This document shows positions 1-9,284 of a stretch of DNA of 64,000 bases, one piece after another. Under the pieces are notes generated by a model, which had not been told where the DNA came from, ran no database searches, and saw only the letters and a program-made list of their open reading frames with translations. Positions within the stretch are counted from its first letter, which is position 1, and the number at the start of each line of letters is the position of its first letter. Position numbers and translations under genes: made by a program. Source of the stretch: an uncultured Paracoccaceae bacterium (GTDB lineage Bacteria > Pseudomonadota > Alphaproteobacteria > Rhodobacterales > Rhodobacteraceae); NCBI GenBank assembly GCA_947493335.1, contig CANLQO010000005.1:1-64000 (forward strand), written 5' to 3'.

Positions 1-218
1 TTGACCGTCTCGGCCACCGCCGCCTCGCGCGAGGACAACCCCGATTCCCCCCAGCCCACCAGCCCATCTTCGGTCTCAACCCGCACCAAAAGCTGATTGC
101 GCCCCCCAACACGCGCAGGAATCGCCTCAATCCGCGAAAGGGCGGCAGGCGTGGAAACAGATTTGAGGCGTGTGACAGCGGCTTGCGGATGGCTGACATC
201 TTTGCGGTGGGTGGTCAC
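1..218 (-). CDS. Enolase-superfamily (mandelate racemase/muconate lactonizing type) dehydratase, N-terminal fragment
   Basis: This is the 5' end of a gene that runs off the left edge. The chosen start is GTG at 218, preceded by GGAGGCG about seven bases upstream. The translation contains a stretch RIEAIPARVGGRNQLLVRV followed by ETEDGLVGWGE, the usual N-terminal capping-domain pattern of the enolase superfamily, whose members dehydrate sugar acids or racemise hydroxyacids. The catalytic barrel lies outside the window, so the substrate cannot be read. It is divergent from a sulfatase and close to a lactonase, a dehydrogenase and a sugar transporter, so a sugar-acid dehydratase is the most likely role (inference). 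Confidence 0.7.
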   Translation of the reverse strand, partial: MTTHRKDVSHPQAAVTRLKSVSTPAALSRIEAIPARVGGRNQLLVRVETEDGLVGWGESGLSSREAAVAETV

Positions 219-250
219 GACTTCGCCTCCAGATCGAATCTCTGAAAGCA

Positions 251-287
251 ACTGTACGTCAGAAATTATAAATCGTACATTATTTTT
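251..287. promoter_or_regulatory. Paired GTAC operator, copy 1, in the divergent dehydratase/sulfatase promoter
   Basis: GTAC cores at 254-257 and 275-278, 21 bp apart. The right half lies in the 18-mer AAATCGTACATTATTTTT at 270-287, which recurs exactly at 9283-9300. Proposed target of the GntR/FCD regulator at 2726-3430 (inference). Confidence 0.5.
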
Positions 288-349
288 TGAATATCACGTT
301 TTAAAAATCCGGTAGAGAGAGTAGGATCAGACAAAAGTCGGAGAAAACC

Positions 350-1747
350 ATGACGGACCGCAAGAACATGATCCTCTTTGTTACGGATCAATGGCGCTGG
401 GACACACTCAATGCGTTGGGCCACCCGGCCAAGCTGCCGCATCTCAAGGCGTTTCAAAAAAAGGCCACATCCTTTCCCAACGCCTTTACGACGGTGCCCC
501 TGTGTACGCCTGCACGCGCCAGCCTGTTCACCGGCAAACTGCCGCATCAACATGGCACCATGGACAATGTGCAGGGTAAGTCCTTCTTTCCCCATGGCAA
601 ACTGCACCCTGCGCAGCGCACTTATCTGGAAGGGTTGCAGGCCGAAGGCTATCATGTTGCCTTTGTCGGCAAGTGGCATTTGGGCGATGGCACCCTTCTG
701 GATCGGGGTATCACAGATGTCACGCTTTCGGACGGGGGCGATACGCCACTGACGGCTGGCACGGATGTTACGTTCGACGCACCGCGCCACTCGCCTTACT
801 ACGGGACGATCACCAAGGGACAGCCGCTGGACGCGCAGCGGGTTGATGCTGCCATCGCGATGCTTCCGAAACTGGCACAGAGTGACAGGCCTTTTTGTCT
901 GGTCCTTGCACTTCATGCACCACATTTCCCCCATCATGTCCCTGCGGAATATGTCGCACTTTATGACGATCTGCCTGAAGATTTCACACCGGCGAACTGG
1001 TGCCCTCCGTTTCGGGAACAGGGTAAGCCCGCTGCCCAATCAGCGCCTTGGCATTCCAGTCACGCGACAGCGGATATGACAATGCAGGACTGGCGGCGCA
1101 CGACACAGCATTACTGGGCGTTCTGTTCCTGGGTCGACGCGCAATTTGGGCGCTTTGATGCTGCCGTCAGCGACGCGGGTCTGGAGACATCAACCGTAAT
1201 GGTCGTCACATCGGATCACGGCGAAATGCTGGGCGCACATGGCTGGTTTGACAAGGGGCCGTTCTTTTACGAAGAGGTCATACGCATTCCCATGATGATC
1301 CGCGATCCCGCGACCGCCGGCGGCACGGAGAGGCAGAACTTCGTGAGCTTTCATGACCTTTTTCCAACACTGATGGAGCGGGCAGGGGCGACCACAGGCG
1401 ATCCCGATCGATCATTTTGGAAGACACAGGCCGAACATGCCTTCTATGTCTACGATGCCTATCAGGGGCGCCAGTTTCGTTTTCGCGGCATACGGGGCGC
1501 GCGATACAAATATGCGTGGAGCCCGCACGACACCGAAGAACTTTACGATCTGAAATCCGATCCCGGAGAGCGGAGCAATCGCGCAGGTGATCCTGCACTG
1601 GCCGCAGTCCAGCAGGACCTGAAAGCGCGTCTATTTGCGTGGATGAAAGCAAATGACGATTGGCTCTTGGGCCCCGCGCATCACCCACCGGTCGGCAGTT
1701 ATATCGACGGACGCGACACATCAGAGCACCACGTTCAGCCGGGATAG
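350..1747 (+). CDS. Sulfatase (formylglycine-dependent, S1 family)
   Basis: A 465-residue arylsulfatase-type hydrolase that should remove a sulfate ester from an organic sulfate. The N-terminus carries the metal-site pattern ILFVTDQWRWDTL. The activation motif CTPARASLFTGK has its Cys at residue 52, the residue converted to formylglycine. A second metal-site segment reads TSDHGEMLGAHGWFDKG. The C-terminus has the usual ELYDLKSDPGE segment. No signal peptide is visible, so the enzyme is probably cytoplasmic and acts on imported substrate. A formylglycine-generating enzyme lies four bases downstream in convergent orientation. The sulfated substrate is unknown; a sulfated sugar fits the neighbours. 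Confidence 0.9.
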   Translation: MTDRKNMILFVTDQWRWDTLNALGHPAKLPHLKAFQKKATSFPNAFTTVPLCTPARASLFTGKLPHQHGTMDNVQGKSFFPHGKLHPAQRTYLEGLQAEGYHVAFVGKWHLGDGTLLDRGITDVTLSDGGDTPLTAGTDVTFDAPRHSPYYGTITKGQPLDAQRVDAAIAMLPKLAQSDRPFCLVLALHAPHFPHHVPAEYVALYDDLPEDFTPANWCPPFREQGKPAAQSAPWHSSHATADMTMQDWRRTTQHYWAFCSWVDAQFGRFDAAVSDAGLETSTVMVVTSDHGEMLGAHGWFDKGPFFYEEVIRIPMMIRDPATAGGTERQNFVSFHDLFPTLMERAGATTGDPDRSFWKTQAEHAFYVYDAYQGRQFRFRGIRGARYKYAWSPHDTEELYDLKSDPGERSNRAGDPALAAVQQDLKARLFAWMKANDDWLLGPAHHPPVGSYIDGRDTSEHHVQPG

Positions 1748-1750
1748 CCG

Positions 1751-2707
1751 TCACGCTGGAGGCCGGTCATAGACGACGCGAAATCCAGTGTGCCCGCTGC
1801 TGCTATCGGGCGTATTGCCGGTTCGCGCGGCGATACGGTATCGATAGCAATAGCTGGCATGGCACAGGAACGAACCGCCCTTCAGCAATCGGCGTCCCTT
1901 GCTGGCCGCGTTTATGGCGCGTGCCTTTGCACTGGCAGAACGGACGCGAAAAGCGTCTGCCGTCCATTCCCAAACATTGCCAACCATCTGGTGCAGCCCA
2001 AATGCGTTGGGGTCGAAGGCCAGGACCGGGGCAGGGCCGGTATAGCCGTCAACACCCAAGTCCTGATCGGGAAAGCGCCCTTGCCAGATGTTGCATGGTG
2101 TGAAGCCGCGATCGTCAGGTTCGTCGTTCCCCCACGGAAACCGAACATCACCCAACCCGCCGCGCGCCGCATGTTCCCATTCCACTTCGCGCGGAAGTCG
2201 GCCACCAGCCCACTTTGCAAAGGCTTTGGCATCGTGCCAGGTCACATGGGTCACAGGGGCCTCATCTGATGCTTCACGGCCCGCGGGCCCACAGGGCTTG
2301 GCCCAATAGGCACCGTCAATCTTGCGCCACCATTCCAGCCCTTCAACACCAAGGGTTCCTTCCGCACCTCCGGGCACATGGCTGTGAAACACGAAAGACC
2401 AGCCAATCTTTTCTGACATCGTGCGATAGCCTGTTGCGGCCACGAACTGCCGGAACTGCGCCACAGACGTCGCACCCTTTTCCCACCAGAGCGGTTTGAC
2501 CTTTCGGATCGTCAGGGGCCCCTCGAAGTCATCGGCGATGAAAGGCGCATCTGTGCCCAAAAGCGCGCGCCCACCAGGCACAAGGACACAGTCGCGCAGA
2601 TGTGTCGTGCCCTGATCCATGGCCGGGTGATCGGTTTGCACCGATGCCACGGCGTTATCGGCATTTGGCGTGCAGCATTGAGCTTTGGGTCTGGGTTCAT
2701 CGTGCAT
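1751..2707 (-). CDS. Formylglycine-generating enzyme (sulfatase-modifying factor)
   Basis: A 318-residue SUMF1/FGE-type protein that oxidises the sulfatase active-site Cys to formylglycine. The diagnostic C-terminal segment is clear: GGSFLCHASYCYRYR, with the two catalytic cysteines spaced as in known FGEs, followed by NTPDSSSGHTGFRV. Upstream are MVGNVWEWT and GGRLPREVEWEHAARGG, typical of the fold. The N-terminal 40 residues are cysteine-rich and poorly conserved in look, and the start codon at 2707 has no obvious ribosome site, so translation could begin later (for example at Met30). It faces the 350-1747 sulfatase tail to tail and probably serves both sulfatases in this island. Confidence 0.93.
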   Translation of the reverse strand: MHDEPRPKAQCCTPNADNAVASVQTDHPAMDQGTTHLRDCVLVPGGRALLGTDAPFIADDFEGPLTIRKVKPLWWEKGATSVAQFRQFVAATGYRTMSEKIGWSFVFHSHVPGGAEGTLGVEGLEWWRKIDGAYWAKPCGPAGREASDEAPVTHVTWHDAKAFAKWAGGRLPREVEWEHAARGGLGDVRFPWGNDEPDDRGFTPCNIWQGRFPDQDLGVDGYTGPAPVLAFDPNAFGLHQMVGNVWEWTADAFRVRSASAKARAINAASKGRRLLKGGSFLCHASYCYRYRIAARTGNTPDSSSGHTGFRVVYDRPPA

Positions 2708-2725
2708 GGCTAAAGCGCCACAGGA

Positions 2726-3430
2726 TCAGGCCTTGCGAGCAGCGCGCGTTGCTTTGATCCTGAGTTGATCGACAAGGTGACGGCCAGCATCACCGATATG
2801 CTGACCCAGGACCTTAACAGCGCGCTCGACATCCTGATCCTTGATGGCTTCGATGATGGCGCGGTGTTCGTTCAGGATCGCCTCTTGTCGGCCGATGGCA
2901 ATTGGAATGCGGGCACTTATCGAACCCATGATTTCACGGTGCTGCTTCCAAACGCCAAATGCCACACGATTGTAGTGACGTTCATACATCGTCTCGTGAA
3001 AGGCGTTGTTCAGATCTGTATGCCGGGGTTTGTCGTCAAAATTCAACGCTTCAATTTCGCTCTGAATCCGCTCCAGTTCGGCAATGTCGTCGGCACTGGC
3101 CGTTTCGACGAAAAGCCGCATCAAATAGGGCTCCAACTGGTAACCGACCTCGGCCACATCCCGCACAAACTCCATGTCAATGGGACGTACGCGGGCACCT
3201 TGATTGGGCGTGAACAGCACCAGACCTTCGCCCCGCAACTGTTGCAGGGCCTCGCGGACGGGGTTGGTAGACGTATTGTGCATCCGCGCCAGCTCAGAAA
3301 TCTTGAGACGCGCGTTGGCATCAAGCACCCCGGCAAGGATGTCGTGACGGATTTTTTCGTAAATAGAATTAGACGAGGTCTCGGTCTGATCTCTGTCAGC
3401 CGCTAGGGAAAGGGGGCTTAATCTGCTCAT
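2726..3430 (-). CDS. GntR-family transcriptional regulator with FCD domain
   Basis: A 234-residue regulator. The N-terminal winged helix spans about residues 20-90, with KISELARMHNTSTNPVREAL as recognition region. It is followed by an all-helical FCD ligand domain with metal-binding-type residues in NNAFHETMYERHYN, the HREIM segment and EHRAIIEAIK. A strong AGGAGG ribosome site precedes the ATG at 3430. It is divergent from the lactonase gene. FCD regulators usually repress sugar-acid or organic-acid catabolism and are released by a pathway intermediate. The paired GTAC motifs at three divergent promoters of this island are its likely operators (inference). Confidence 0.9.
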   Translation of the reverse strand: MSRLSPLSLAADRDQTETSSNSIYEKIRHDILAGVLDANARLKISELARMHNTSTNPVREALQQLRGEGLVLFTPNQGARVRPIDMEFVRDVAEVGYQLEPYLMRLFVETASADDIAELERIQSEIEALNFDDKPRHTDLNNAFHETMYERHYNRVAFGVWKQHREIMGSISARIPIAIGRQEAILNEHRAIIEAIKDQDVERAVKVLGQHIGDAGRHLVDQLRIKATRAARKA

Positions 3431-3480
3431 TGGCAGATCGTCCTCCTTTTACCTGTTCGGGTCAAGTAGATTGCAACCAA

Positions 3481-3510
3481 ATAGTACGCTATAATCGCCA
3501 TATAATACAT
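3481..3510. promoter_or_regulatory. Paired GTAC-like operator, copy 2, in the GntR/lactonase intergenic region
   Basis: GTAC at 3484-3487 and ATAC at 3505-3508, again 21 bp apart. The pair overlaps two TATAAT hexamers (3490-3495 and 3501-3506) just upstream of the lactonase start, which suits repression. Confidence 0.4.
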
Positions 3511-3526
3511 TTTGTGAGGATAGGAA

Positions 3527-4384
3527 ATGCATCAGGTGGACTGCGTCGTTCCGGCAAAAGCGCTGTGCGGCGAGGGGTTGTTGTGGGACCCGCAGATAGA
3601 ACGGCTTTGGTGGGTCGATATCGCCGCAGAGATGTTGCACTGCTTTGATCCTGCGAAAGATCTGGCAACATCGGTCGCGATGCCTTGCCTGATCAGCGCA
3701 CTTGCGTTGCACAAGCGTGGCCTCTTGATCGCATCAGCGCGCGGGCTCGGGATTGTTGATCCGCAAGCAGGCACCATTGCCATTCTGGATGATCCGGAGC
3801 CTGACATGCAGGGCAATCGATTAAACGACATCATCGCAGGACCCCACGGCACGCTTTGGGCCGGCACCATGTCTGAAGGGGCCAAAGGGTCAACGGGTGC
3901 GCTTTATCGTTACGAAGCAAGCGGCGCGACGCAGATCCGCAGCGGCACCACAATTTCCAACGGATTGGGATGGAGCCCGGATGGGGGCACCCTCTATTTC
4001 ATCGACTCTGTGCCGGGAACACTGCACGCTTATGACGGGTCAGGCTGGCGCTTGATACGGTCCTTTGACGACACGACCGGCAAGCCCGATGGCATGACGG
4101 TGGACACCGACGGGACGCTTTGGATCGCGATTTGTGACCGGGGCCAAGTGATCGGCATGACACCAGAAGGTGAAATCACGGCGCAAATTGATGTGCCGTG
4201 CGAGATTGTGACCAATTGCACTTTTGGCGGGGTGGATATGAAGACCCTCTACATCACCACTGGCACATTCAGCATGAGCGCGGCAGAGCGTGCCTCCAAC
4301 CCGCTTGCGGGCGGGCTGTTCGCAGTGCCGATGACGACGCCCGGCCTGCCGCCGTATACGGCAGCATGGCCAGACGAAACCTAA
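3527..4384 (+). CDS. SMP-30/gluconolactonase-family lactonase
   Basis: A 285-residue six-bladed propeller protein of the SMP-30/gluconolactonase/LRE family, which hydrolyses sugar lactones to sugar acids using a divalent metal. Expected metal-site regions are present: CGEGLLWDPQIERLWWVDI near the N-terminus (Glu), NRLNDIIAGPHGTLWAGTM, ISNGLGWSPDGGTLYFIDS and KPDGMTVDTDGTLWIA. GAGGATAGG sits just ahead of the ATG. The product would feed the enolase-superfamily dehydratase at the left edge. The stop codon overlaps by three bases the stop of the convergent transporter ATPase gene. Confidence 0.9.
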   Translation: MHQVDCVVPAKALCGEGLLWDPQIERLWWVDIAAEMLHCFDPAKDLATSVAMPCLISALALHKRGLLIASARGLGIVDPQAGTIAILDDPEPDMQGNRLNDIIAGPHGTLWAGTMSEGAKGSTGALYRYEASGATQIRSGTTISNGLGWSPDGGTLYFIDSVPGTLHAYDGSGWRLIRSFDDTTGKPDGMTVDTDGTLWIAICDRGQVIGMTPEGEITAQIDVPCEIVTNCTFGGVDMKTLYITTGTFSMSAAERASNPLAGGLFAVPMTTPGLPPYTAAWPDET

Positions 4385-5466
4385 CGGATACGCAGCCCGC
4401 TTTCGGGATCAAACAAAAGCGCAGATGATGGATCAAACGCGACTGTAACGTCACCCCCGGTGCGTGGGCGATCCTTGCCGCGCCATTCGACGATCACAGG
4501 CAGATCACTGCCCGCCTGCGATGAATAGGCGTAAGACACGCCGCCAAGATTCTCGATGACGTCGATGGACAGTTGCGCCTGAACCGACCCCTCTGGTTCA
4601 AAGTGTTCGGGGCGCACGCCGACGGTGACAGCCGCACCTGCGGCTGGCAGATCAGCGACGGCGATCGGGACTTCAACGCCGCCCAGTTGGGTCAATGCAA
4701 CAATCGCCTTGCCGTCCTCGATCCGCGCCACCTGGCCGGTAAAGAAATTCATCCGCGGACTGCCGATGAAGCCTGCCACAAACAGATTGTCCGGGTTTTC
4801 ATAAAGCTCGACCGGCGGACCCGCCTGTTCAATGATGCCGTCACGCAGGACGACGATTTTGTCTGCCATGGTCATCGCTTCGACCTGATCGTGGGTCACA
4901 TAAACCATGGTGGCGCCCAGCTGCTTGTGCAGGCGCGCGATTTCGACGCGCATTTCAACGCGCAGTTCCGCGTCAAGGTTTGACAGCGGTTCATCAAACA
5001 AAAACACTTCCGGTTGACGCACGATCGCGCGCCCGATGGCGACCCGCTGGCGTTGACCACCTGACAAGGCCTTCGGTTTGCGATCCATATAGGGATCAAG
5101 CTTGAGGATGCGTGCGGCCTCATCCACCTTTCGCTTGATCTCTGCCTTGTCTTCCTTGCCGATCTTGAGGCCAAAGCTCATGTTTTCGCGCACCGTCATA
5201 TGTGGGTAAAGCGCATAGGTCTGGAACACCATGGACACGCCACGCTTGGCCGGATCGGCGTGGGTGACGTCCCGCTCTCCTATCGTCATCCGCCCTTCTG
5301 TCGTCTCTTCCAACCCTGCGATCATGCGCAACAGTGTGGATTTCCCACAGCCAGATGGGCCGACAAACACGCAAAAATCGCCATCATCGACCTTGAGGTC
5401 GACACCATGGATCACCTGCGTGGCACCATACCGTTTGATGACGTCTTTCAGTTCGAGTTCTGCCAT
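4381..5466 (-). CDS. Sugar ABC transporter ATP-binding protein (UgpC/MalK type)
   Basis: A 361-residue ATPase with Walker A GPSGCGKST, signature LSGGQRQRVAIGRA, Walker B VFLFDEP and the switch-region ATMVYVTHDQ. The C-terminal ~120 residues form a TOBE/MalK-like regulatory domain with VGVRPEHF. It is the last gene of a minus-strand operon that also encodes the binding protein and both permeases, lying only three bases after the SDR gene. It should energise import of a carbohydrate, here probably a sulfated or oxidised sugar. Confidence 0.95.
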   Translation of the reverse strand: MAELELKDVIKRYGATQVIHGVDLKVDDGDFCVFVGPSGCGKSTLLRMIAGLEETTEGRMTIGERDVTHADPAKRGVSMVFQTYALYPHMTVRENMSFGLKIGKEDKAEIKRKVDEAARILKLDPYMDRKPKALSGGQRQRVAIGRAIVRQPEVFLFDEPLSNLDAELRVEMRVEIARLHKQLGATMVYVTHDQVEAMTMADKIVVLRDGIIEQAGPPVELYENPDNLFVAGFIGSPRMNFFTGQVARIEDGKAIVALTQLGGVEVPIAVADLPAAGAAVTVGVRPEHFEPEGSVQAQLSIDVIENLGGVSYAYSSQAGSDLPVIVEWRGKDRPRTGGDVTVAFDPSSALLFDPESGLRIR

Positions 5467-5469
5467 CGT

Positions 5470-6228
5470 TCAATCCCTTCTTGTATCGTTGACGCCCAAA
5501 AGCGCCGACATGGCACGGTCGGCAACAACGTCGGCACCGTTCAATGCGGCTGCTGCATCGGACAAAAGAAAAACGGCGGCGTCGCCGACCTCTTCAACCG
5601 TGTTGACTTCATGATCTGCCGCCCAGCCACGAAAATTTTCGGCGTTCGCGGGATCATTCATGGCTTCGATCACGATCTCGGTCTGGGTCATGCCGGGACA
5701 AAGCGCGTTGACGCGGATCTTGTGGGGGCCCAGCGACCACGCCATCGCGCGCGTCATCGCAACAATTGCACCTTTGGTCCCGGCATAGCCCTCGTGCCCC
5801 GGGTTCGTCGCGCGCGCGTGGTTCGAGGCGACATTAACAATCGCACCGCCGCCATCTTCTGCCATCAACCGCCCCGCAACCTGACAGCCGACAAGAACGG
5901 AGCGCTGATTGACAGTCCAGAGCGTTTCCATCTGTTCGTGGGTCATCTCAAGAAATGGGACTTTGATCGTGACGCCGGCATTGTTGACCAGACCGTCAAG
6001 TCGGCCAAGGCGCTGGTGGGCGGCAATGATCGCGGCCTCAAACGGAGCGACATCCGCGACATCCACCTGCGCATAGACAGCGCCGGTTTCCTCAAGCCGC
6101 GTGCGGCCTGTCTCGACCAGATCGAACCCTGTCACCTCTGCCCCGGCGGCGCGACACTGGCGGGCGATGCCCAACCCAATCCCCGCACCCGCGCCAGTGA
6201 CGATGATGTGGCGTCCTGCAAGGTTCAT
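5470..6228 (-). CDS. Short-chain dehydrogenase/reductase
   Basis: A 252-residue classical SDR: NAD(P) motif VTGAGAGIGLGIAR, structural motif NNAGV, and active-site YAGTK (Tyr-x-x-x-Lys). It overlaps the upstream permease gene by four bases and so is translationally coupled to the sugar transporter. With the lactonase and the dehydratase, the likely role is oxidation of the imported sugar to a lactone, the first step of a non-phosphorylative pathway like that for fucose or galactose. The Asp in the segment EVTGFDLVE after the second strand suggests preference for NAD over NADP (inference). Confidence 0.9.
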   Translation of the reverse strand: MNLAGRHIIVTGAGAGIGLGIARQCRAAGAEVTGFDLVETGRTRLEETGAVYAQVDVADVAPFEAAIIAAHQRLGRLDGLVNNAGVTIKVPFLEMTHEQMETLWTVNQRSVLVGCQVAGRLMAEDGGGAIVNVASNHARATNPGHEGYAGTKGAIVAMTRAMAWSLGPHKIRVNALCPGMTQTEIVIEAMNDPANAENFRGWAADHEVNTVEEVGDAAVFLLSDAAAALNGADVVADRAMSALLGVNDTRRD

Positions 6229-7106
6229 TTGACCGCCCCCGCAGTCGCGCCCGCCATGATCTTGCGCTGGAAGACCGCAAACATGACCAAAAGCGGCAAG
6301 GAACCAAGGACAGCAGCCGGAAACAGCTTGGTCGGATCAATGCCGGTATTGCCCACGAATTTGTAAACCGCGATCATTACTGTCAGCTTGTCCTTGTCCG
6401 TCAACAAAAGCAGCGGATAGATAAAGTCGTTCCAGACCATGATCATGACGAAAAGGCTCAGCGTCGCAGTCACAGGGGCCAGCAAGGGCCGGATGACATG
6501 CCAGAACACCTGCCAGTTGTTGCAATTGTCCAGCCGTGCGGCCTCTTCCAGCTCCACCGGAATTGCGGCGATGAAGCCGGTATAGAAGAACACCGCCAGC
6601 GGCAGTTTCAATGCGGCAAAGGCCAACACGATACCCAGGCAGCTGTCGAGCAGACCGAGGTCGCGGAAGATCACGTAAATTGGTGTGATGGTGACAAAGT
6701 TCGGCGTGGCCAGACCCAGCGCCATGATCATCACGATGATCCGGCTGACACGGTTCTGCAGCCGCGCCAAAGGATAGGCCGCCATGGCGCCAGCCAAGAC
6801 GACCACGAGAATGACGCTCACCGTGATGCCCATCGAATTGAGAACCGAGCGCGCATAGCCCATCGAAGACAGCGCCTCCATATAGTTTCCCCAATAAAGG
6901 CTGGCGGGCAGTCCAAGCGGGTCATTGGCAATTTCGGTCGATGTTTTGAACGACATCATCACCATGTAGAACAGCGGCAAAAGCATGATCGCGACCAGCA
7001 AAAGCACAAGCCCATGCGCGAAATAGCTTTTCGTCTTGCGGCGGATCAGATCCCAGTCCAGCGATGGACCGGAGGCTGCGGCGTGGGTATCGGCAGTTGA
7101 TGTCAT
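6225..7106 (-). CDS. Sugar ABC transporter permease (MalG/CUT1 type)
   Basis: A 293-residue inner-membrane permease with six predicted spans. The first is GLVLLLVAIMLLPLFYMVMM, after a ~35-residue cytoplasmic lead. The EAA-loop segment ELEEAARLDNCNNWQVFWHV identifies a CUT1 carbohydrate permease. Start and stop overlap the adjacent permease and SDR genes by four bases each. Confidence 0.93.
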   Translation of the reverse strand: MTSTADTHAAASGPSLDWDLIRRKTKSYFAHGLVLLLVAIMLLPLFYMVMMSFKTSTEIANDPLGLPASLYWGNYMEALSSMGYARSVLNSMGITVSVILVVVLAGAMAAYPLARLQNRVSRIIVMIMALGLATPNFVTITPIYVIFRDLGLLDSCLGIVLAFAALKLPLAVFFYTGFIAAIPVELEEAARLDNCNNWQVFWHVIRPLLAPVTATLSLFVMIMVWNDFIYPLLLLTDKDKLTVMIAVYKFVGNTGIDPTKLFPAAVLGSLPLLVMFAVFQRKIMAGATAGAVK

Positions 7107-7972
7107 GTCACGTTCTCCCGGTCACGCAGGACCTTGTTCTGAATGAAGGACACCGCCAGCACGATAATCAGCATCACAATCGAAAGCGCCGAAGCGAAAC
7201 CGAATTTGTACTGGCCAAAAAGGTTATTGATGATCTCGATCGACAGCATCCGCGTGGCCCCGTCCGGGCCGCCGTTGGTCAGGATGAATGGCAACTCAAA
7301 GGTTTTAAGCGTACCGATCGTGGTCAGGATGACCGAGACAGTGATGGATGGCCCAAGCAGCGGCAGTTCAAGATAGCGAAAACGCTGCCAGCTTGTTGCA
7401 CCTTCCAGCTTGCCCGCCTCACCGATCTCTTCGGGAATGCCTGCAAATCCGGCCAGAAAGATCGCACAGGTGAAACCCGTGAACATCCAGATCTGTGTAA
7501 AGGCCACCGAATAAAGCGCGAGGTCAGGATTGCCGAGCCAGTTCTGCTCCCACGCACCAAGTCCAAGGTCGCGCAGCGCGACATTGATGCCGCCGTTCAG
7601 GGGTGAATAAAGAAACTGCCAGATATAGCCGACAACCACGAAAGACATCATCGCAGGTGTATAAAGTGCCGCGCGGCTGAAATTGCGGATGGCGGGAAGT
7701 CTGTGCAGCACAGCGGCAAAAAACATGCCGGTAATTGTCAGTGCGGTGACCACGATCACCGTGTACCAAAGGGTGATCCAGATCGCATCAAGATAGCGGT
7801 CGCGGCTGACAATCCGATCATAGTTCTTCCAACCGACCGGTTCGGCGGCGCCAATGCCCTTGAAGCTGGTAAAGCTCATGTCGGCAGTCAGGATAATCGG
7901 GTGAATAAAGAAGAGCGTGAGAACGGCAAGCGCCGGTATGGTGAATATGTATAGCGAATTGCGTGCGCGCAT
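7103..7972 (-). CDS. Sugar ABC transporter permease (MalF/CUT1 type)
   Basis: A permease of 289 residues when started at the ATG at 7972, which follows GGGGGAGG. An upstream in-frame start at 8029 would add 19 residues unlike a membrane protein and is rejected. About six membrane spans are seen, starting with YIFTIPALAVLTLFFIHPII. The EAA motif reads EEIGEAGKLEGATSWQRFRY. It pairs with the MalG-type permease that follows it. Confidence 0.93.
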   Translation of the reverse strand: MRARNSLYIFTIPALAVLTLFFIHPIILTADMSFTSFKGIGAAEPVGWKNYDRIVSRDRYLDAIWITLWYTVIVVTALTITGMFFAAVLHRLPAIRNFSRAALYTPAMMSFVVVGYIWQFLYSPLNGGINVALRDLGLGAWEQNWLGNPDLALYSVAFTQIWMFTGFTCAIFLAGFAGIPEEIGEAGKLEGATSWQRFRYLELPLLGPSITVSVILTTIGTLKTFELPFILTNGGPDGATRMLSIEIINNLFGQYKFGFASALSIVMLIIVLAVSFIQNKVLRDRENVT

Positions 7973-8032
7973 CTGTGCCTCCCCCGACTGCGGTGATTGA
8001 CCCGGCGCACGACGCGCGCCGGGTCGCATTGT

Positions 8033-9262
8033 TTACAGGTTATCTTCGATCGTATCGTCCCAACGCTGCAGTGTTGTCTCATTGGGCTGATCAATATCAA
8101 GCAAGAAGCCCGTGATGCTGTCCTCCCACTCCGACTGCAGCGGCTTGGGGAATTCCAGCGTTGAGAAGGGCCACAGGATCAGGCTGCCTTTTTCGCGTGC
8201 CTCTGTGTAGGGCGTCGCCAAATCGGGCATGGTAGCCTTGCCGCCCATAAACGGGCTGTATGCGCCCTCGGCTTCGAGGAAGACATTCAGGTTTTCCTCT
8301 TCTGCAAAGAAATCCACCCACTTGCGTGCGGCTTCCGCGTTTGCTGCTTCGGTGGGGATGGCCCAGCCGGGCCCAACCAGATCCAGCGCCAGACCATATT
8401 CGGTAAAGCTCGAGGGCATCGGCGCAAATTGGTAGTTCAACCCATCCACGGAAGAGAACCCGCCGATGTTCCATGCGCCCTGCGGCAGGATCGCAACGTT
8501 GCCCGACTTGAATTCCTGCGGAGCCGTTGCCCAAGGATCAAGACCGGCTTGCAATTCGGGGTCAAAGCACTCTGCTGCAACCAGATCACGCACACCGTCT
8601 AGCGATGCGTTGAAATTTGCGTCTTCAACAAATGACATCTCGCCCATGCCGAATTTGGCCGATGTGTTGTTGGCCGGATCAATGCCGTTTGCCCCGACGA
8701 AAAGCATGGCAGGGAAGGTGCCCGCAAAGATCATCGGCGCGATGCCTTCCGCCGACAGAGCCTGACAGGCAGCCGTGAGTTCATCGATTGTCACAGGTGC
8801 CTTGTCGATCCCGGCTTGCGCCAACAGGTCCATGTTCACAAAGTTCCCCATCCCGATCACTTCAAGCGGAAAGACCATGATCTTTCCATCCGTGGTCATC
8901 ACGTTCTGAACGGCCGGAATCATGTTGCCGTACCAATCGCTTTCGGTGCTCAGATCTTTCAGAAAACCAGCGCCGCCCCAAAGCTCCACAAGACTGGAAT
9001 CAACCATTGTCACATCTGGCGGATTGCCTGACTGCAGGCGGGGCGGGATGACTTTGTCCACATCCTTGCGGGCGACATAGGTCAGTTCGACGTCGATATC
9101 GGGGTTCGCTGCTTCGAATTTTTCAATCAGTTCGGGCAGACCGGCGGGCTCTGCTTCGTTACCCTTCCATGCAACAACGTCGAGCACGGTTTGTGCCTGC
9201 GCCGTGCCTGCAAGGACAAACGCGAGGGCGGAGGTGGTGAAAAAAGTACGGATCATGTTCAT
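8033..9262 (-). CDS. Extracellular sugar-binding protein of ABC transporter
   Basis: A 409-residue family-1 solute-binding protein. A clear signal peptide is present: MNMIRTFFTTSALAFVLAG, then TAQAQ with an Ala-x-Ala cleavage site. The mature part has the typical LPELIEKFEAANPDIDVEL opening and the DVTMVDSSLVELW segment. AGGGAG lies before the ATG. As first gene of the operon it receives its own promoter, with a paired GTAC operator upstream, and probably sets substrate specificity for the whole island. The ligand cannot be told from sequence; a sulfated mono- or oligosaccharide fits. Confidence 0.93.
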   Translation of the reverse strand: MNMIRTFFTTSALAFVLAGTAQAQTVLDVVAWKGNEAEPAGLPELIEKFEAANPDIDVELTYVARKDVDKVIPPRLQSGNPPDVTMVDSSLVELWGGAGFLKDLSTESDWYGNMIPAVQNVMTTDGKIMVFPLEVIGMGNFVNMDLLAQAGIDKAPVTIDELTAACQALSAEGIAPMIFAGTFPAMLFVGANGIDPANNTSAKFGMGEMSFVEDANFNASLDGVRDLVAAECFDPELQAGLDPWATAPQEFKSGNVAILPQGAWNIGGFSSVDGLNYQFAPMPSSFTEYGLALDLVGPGWAIPTEAANAEAARKWVDFFAEEENLNVFLEAEGAYSPFMGGKATMPDLATPYTEAREKGSLILWPFSTLEFPKPLQSEWEDSITGFLLDIDQPNETTLQRWDDTIEDNL

Positions 9263-9284
9263 CTACTCCCTAATGATTTCCAAA

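Noticed and set aside
266-1039. Long minus-strand frame opposite the first sulfatase
   Set aside because: It lies wholly over a clear sulfatase gene in another frame, is rich in Arg and Cys and shows no family motif; an effect of GC-rich codon use.
5200-6366. 388-codon plus-strand frame across the ATPase and SDR genes
   Set aside because: Spans two well-supported genes on the opposite strand and their junction, with no recognisable domain.
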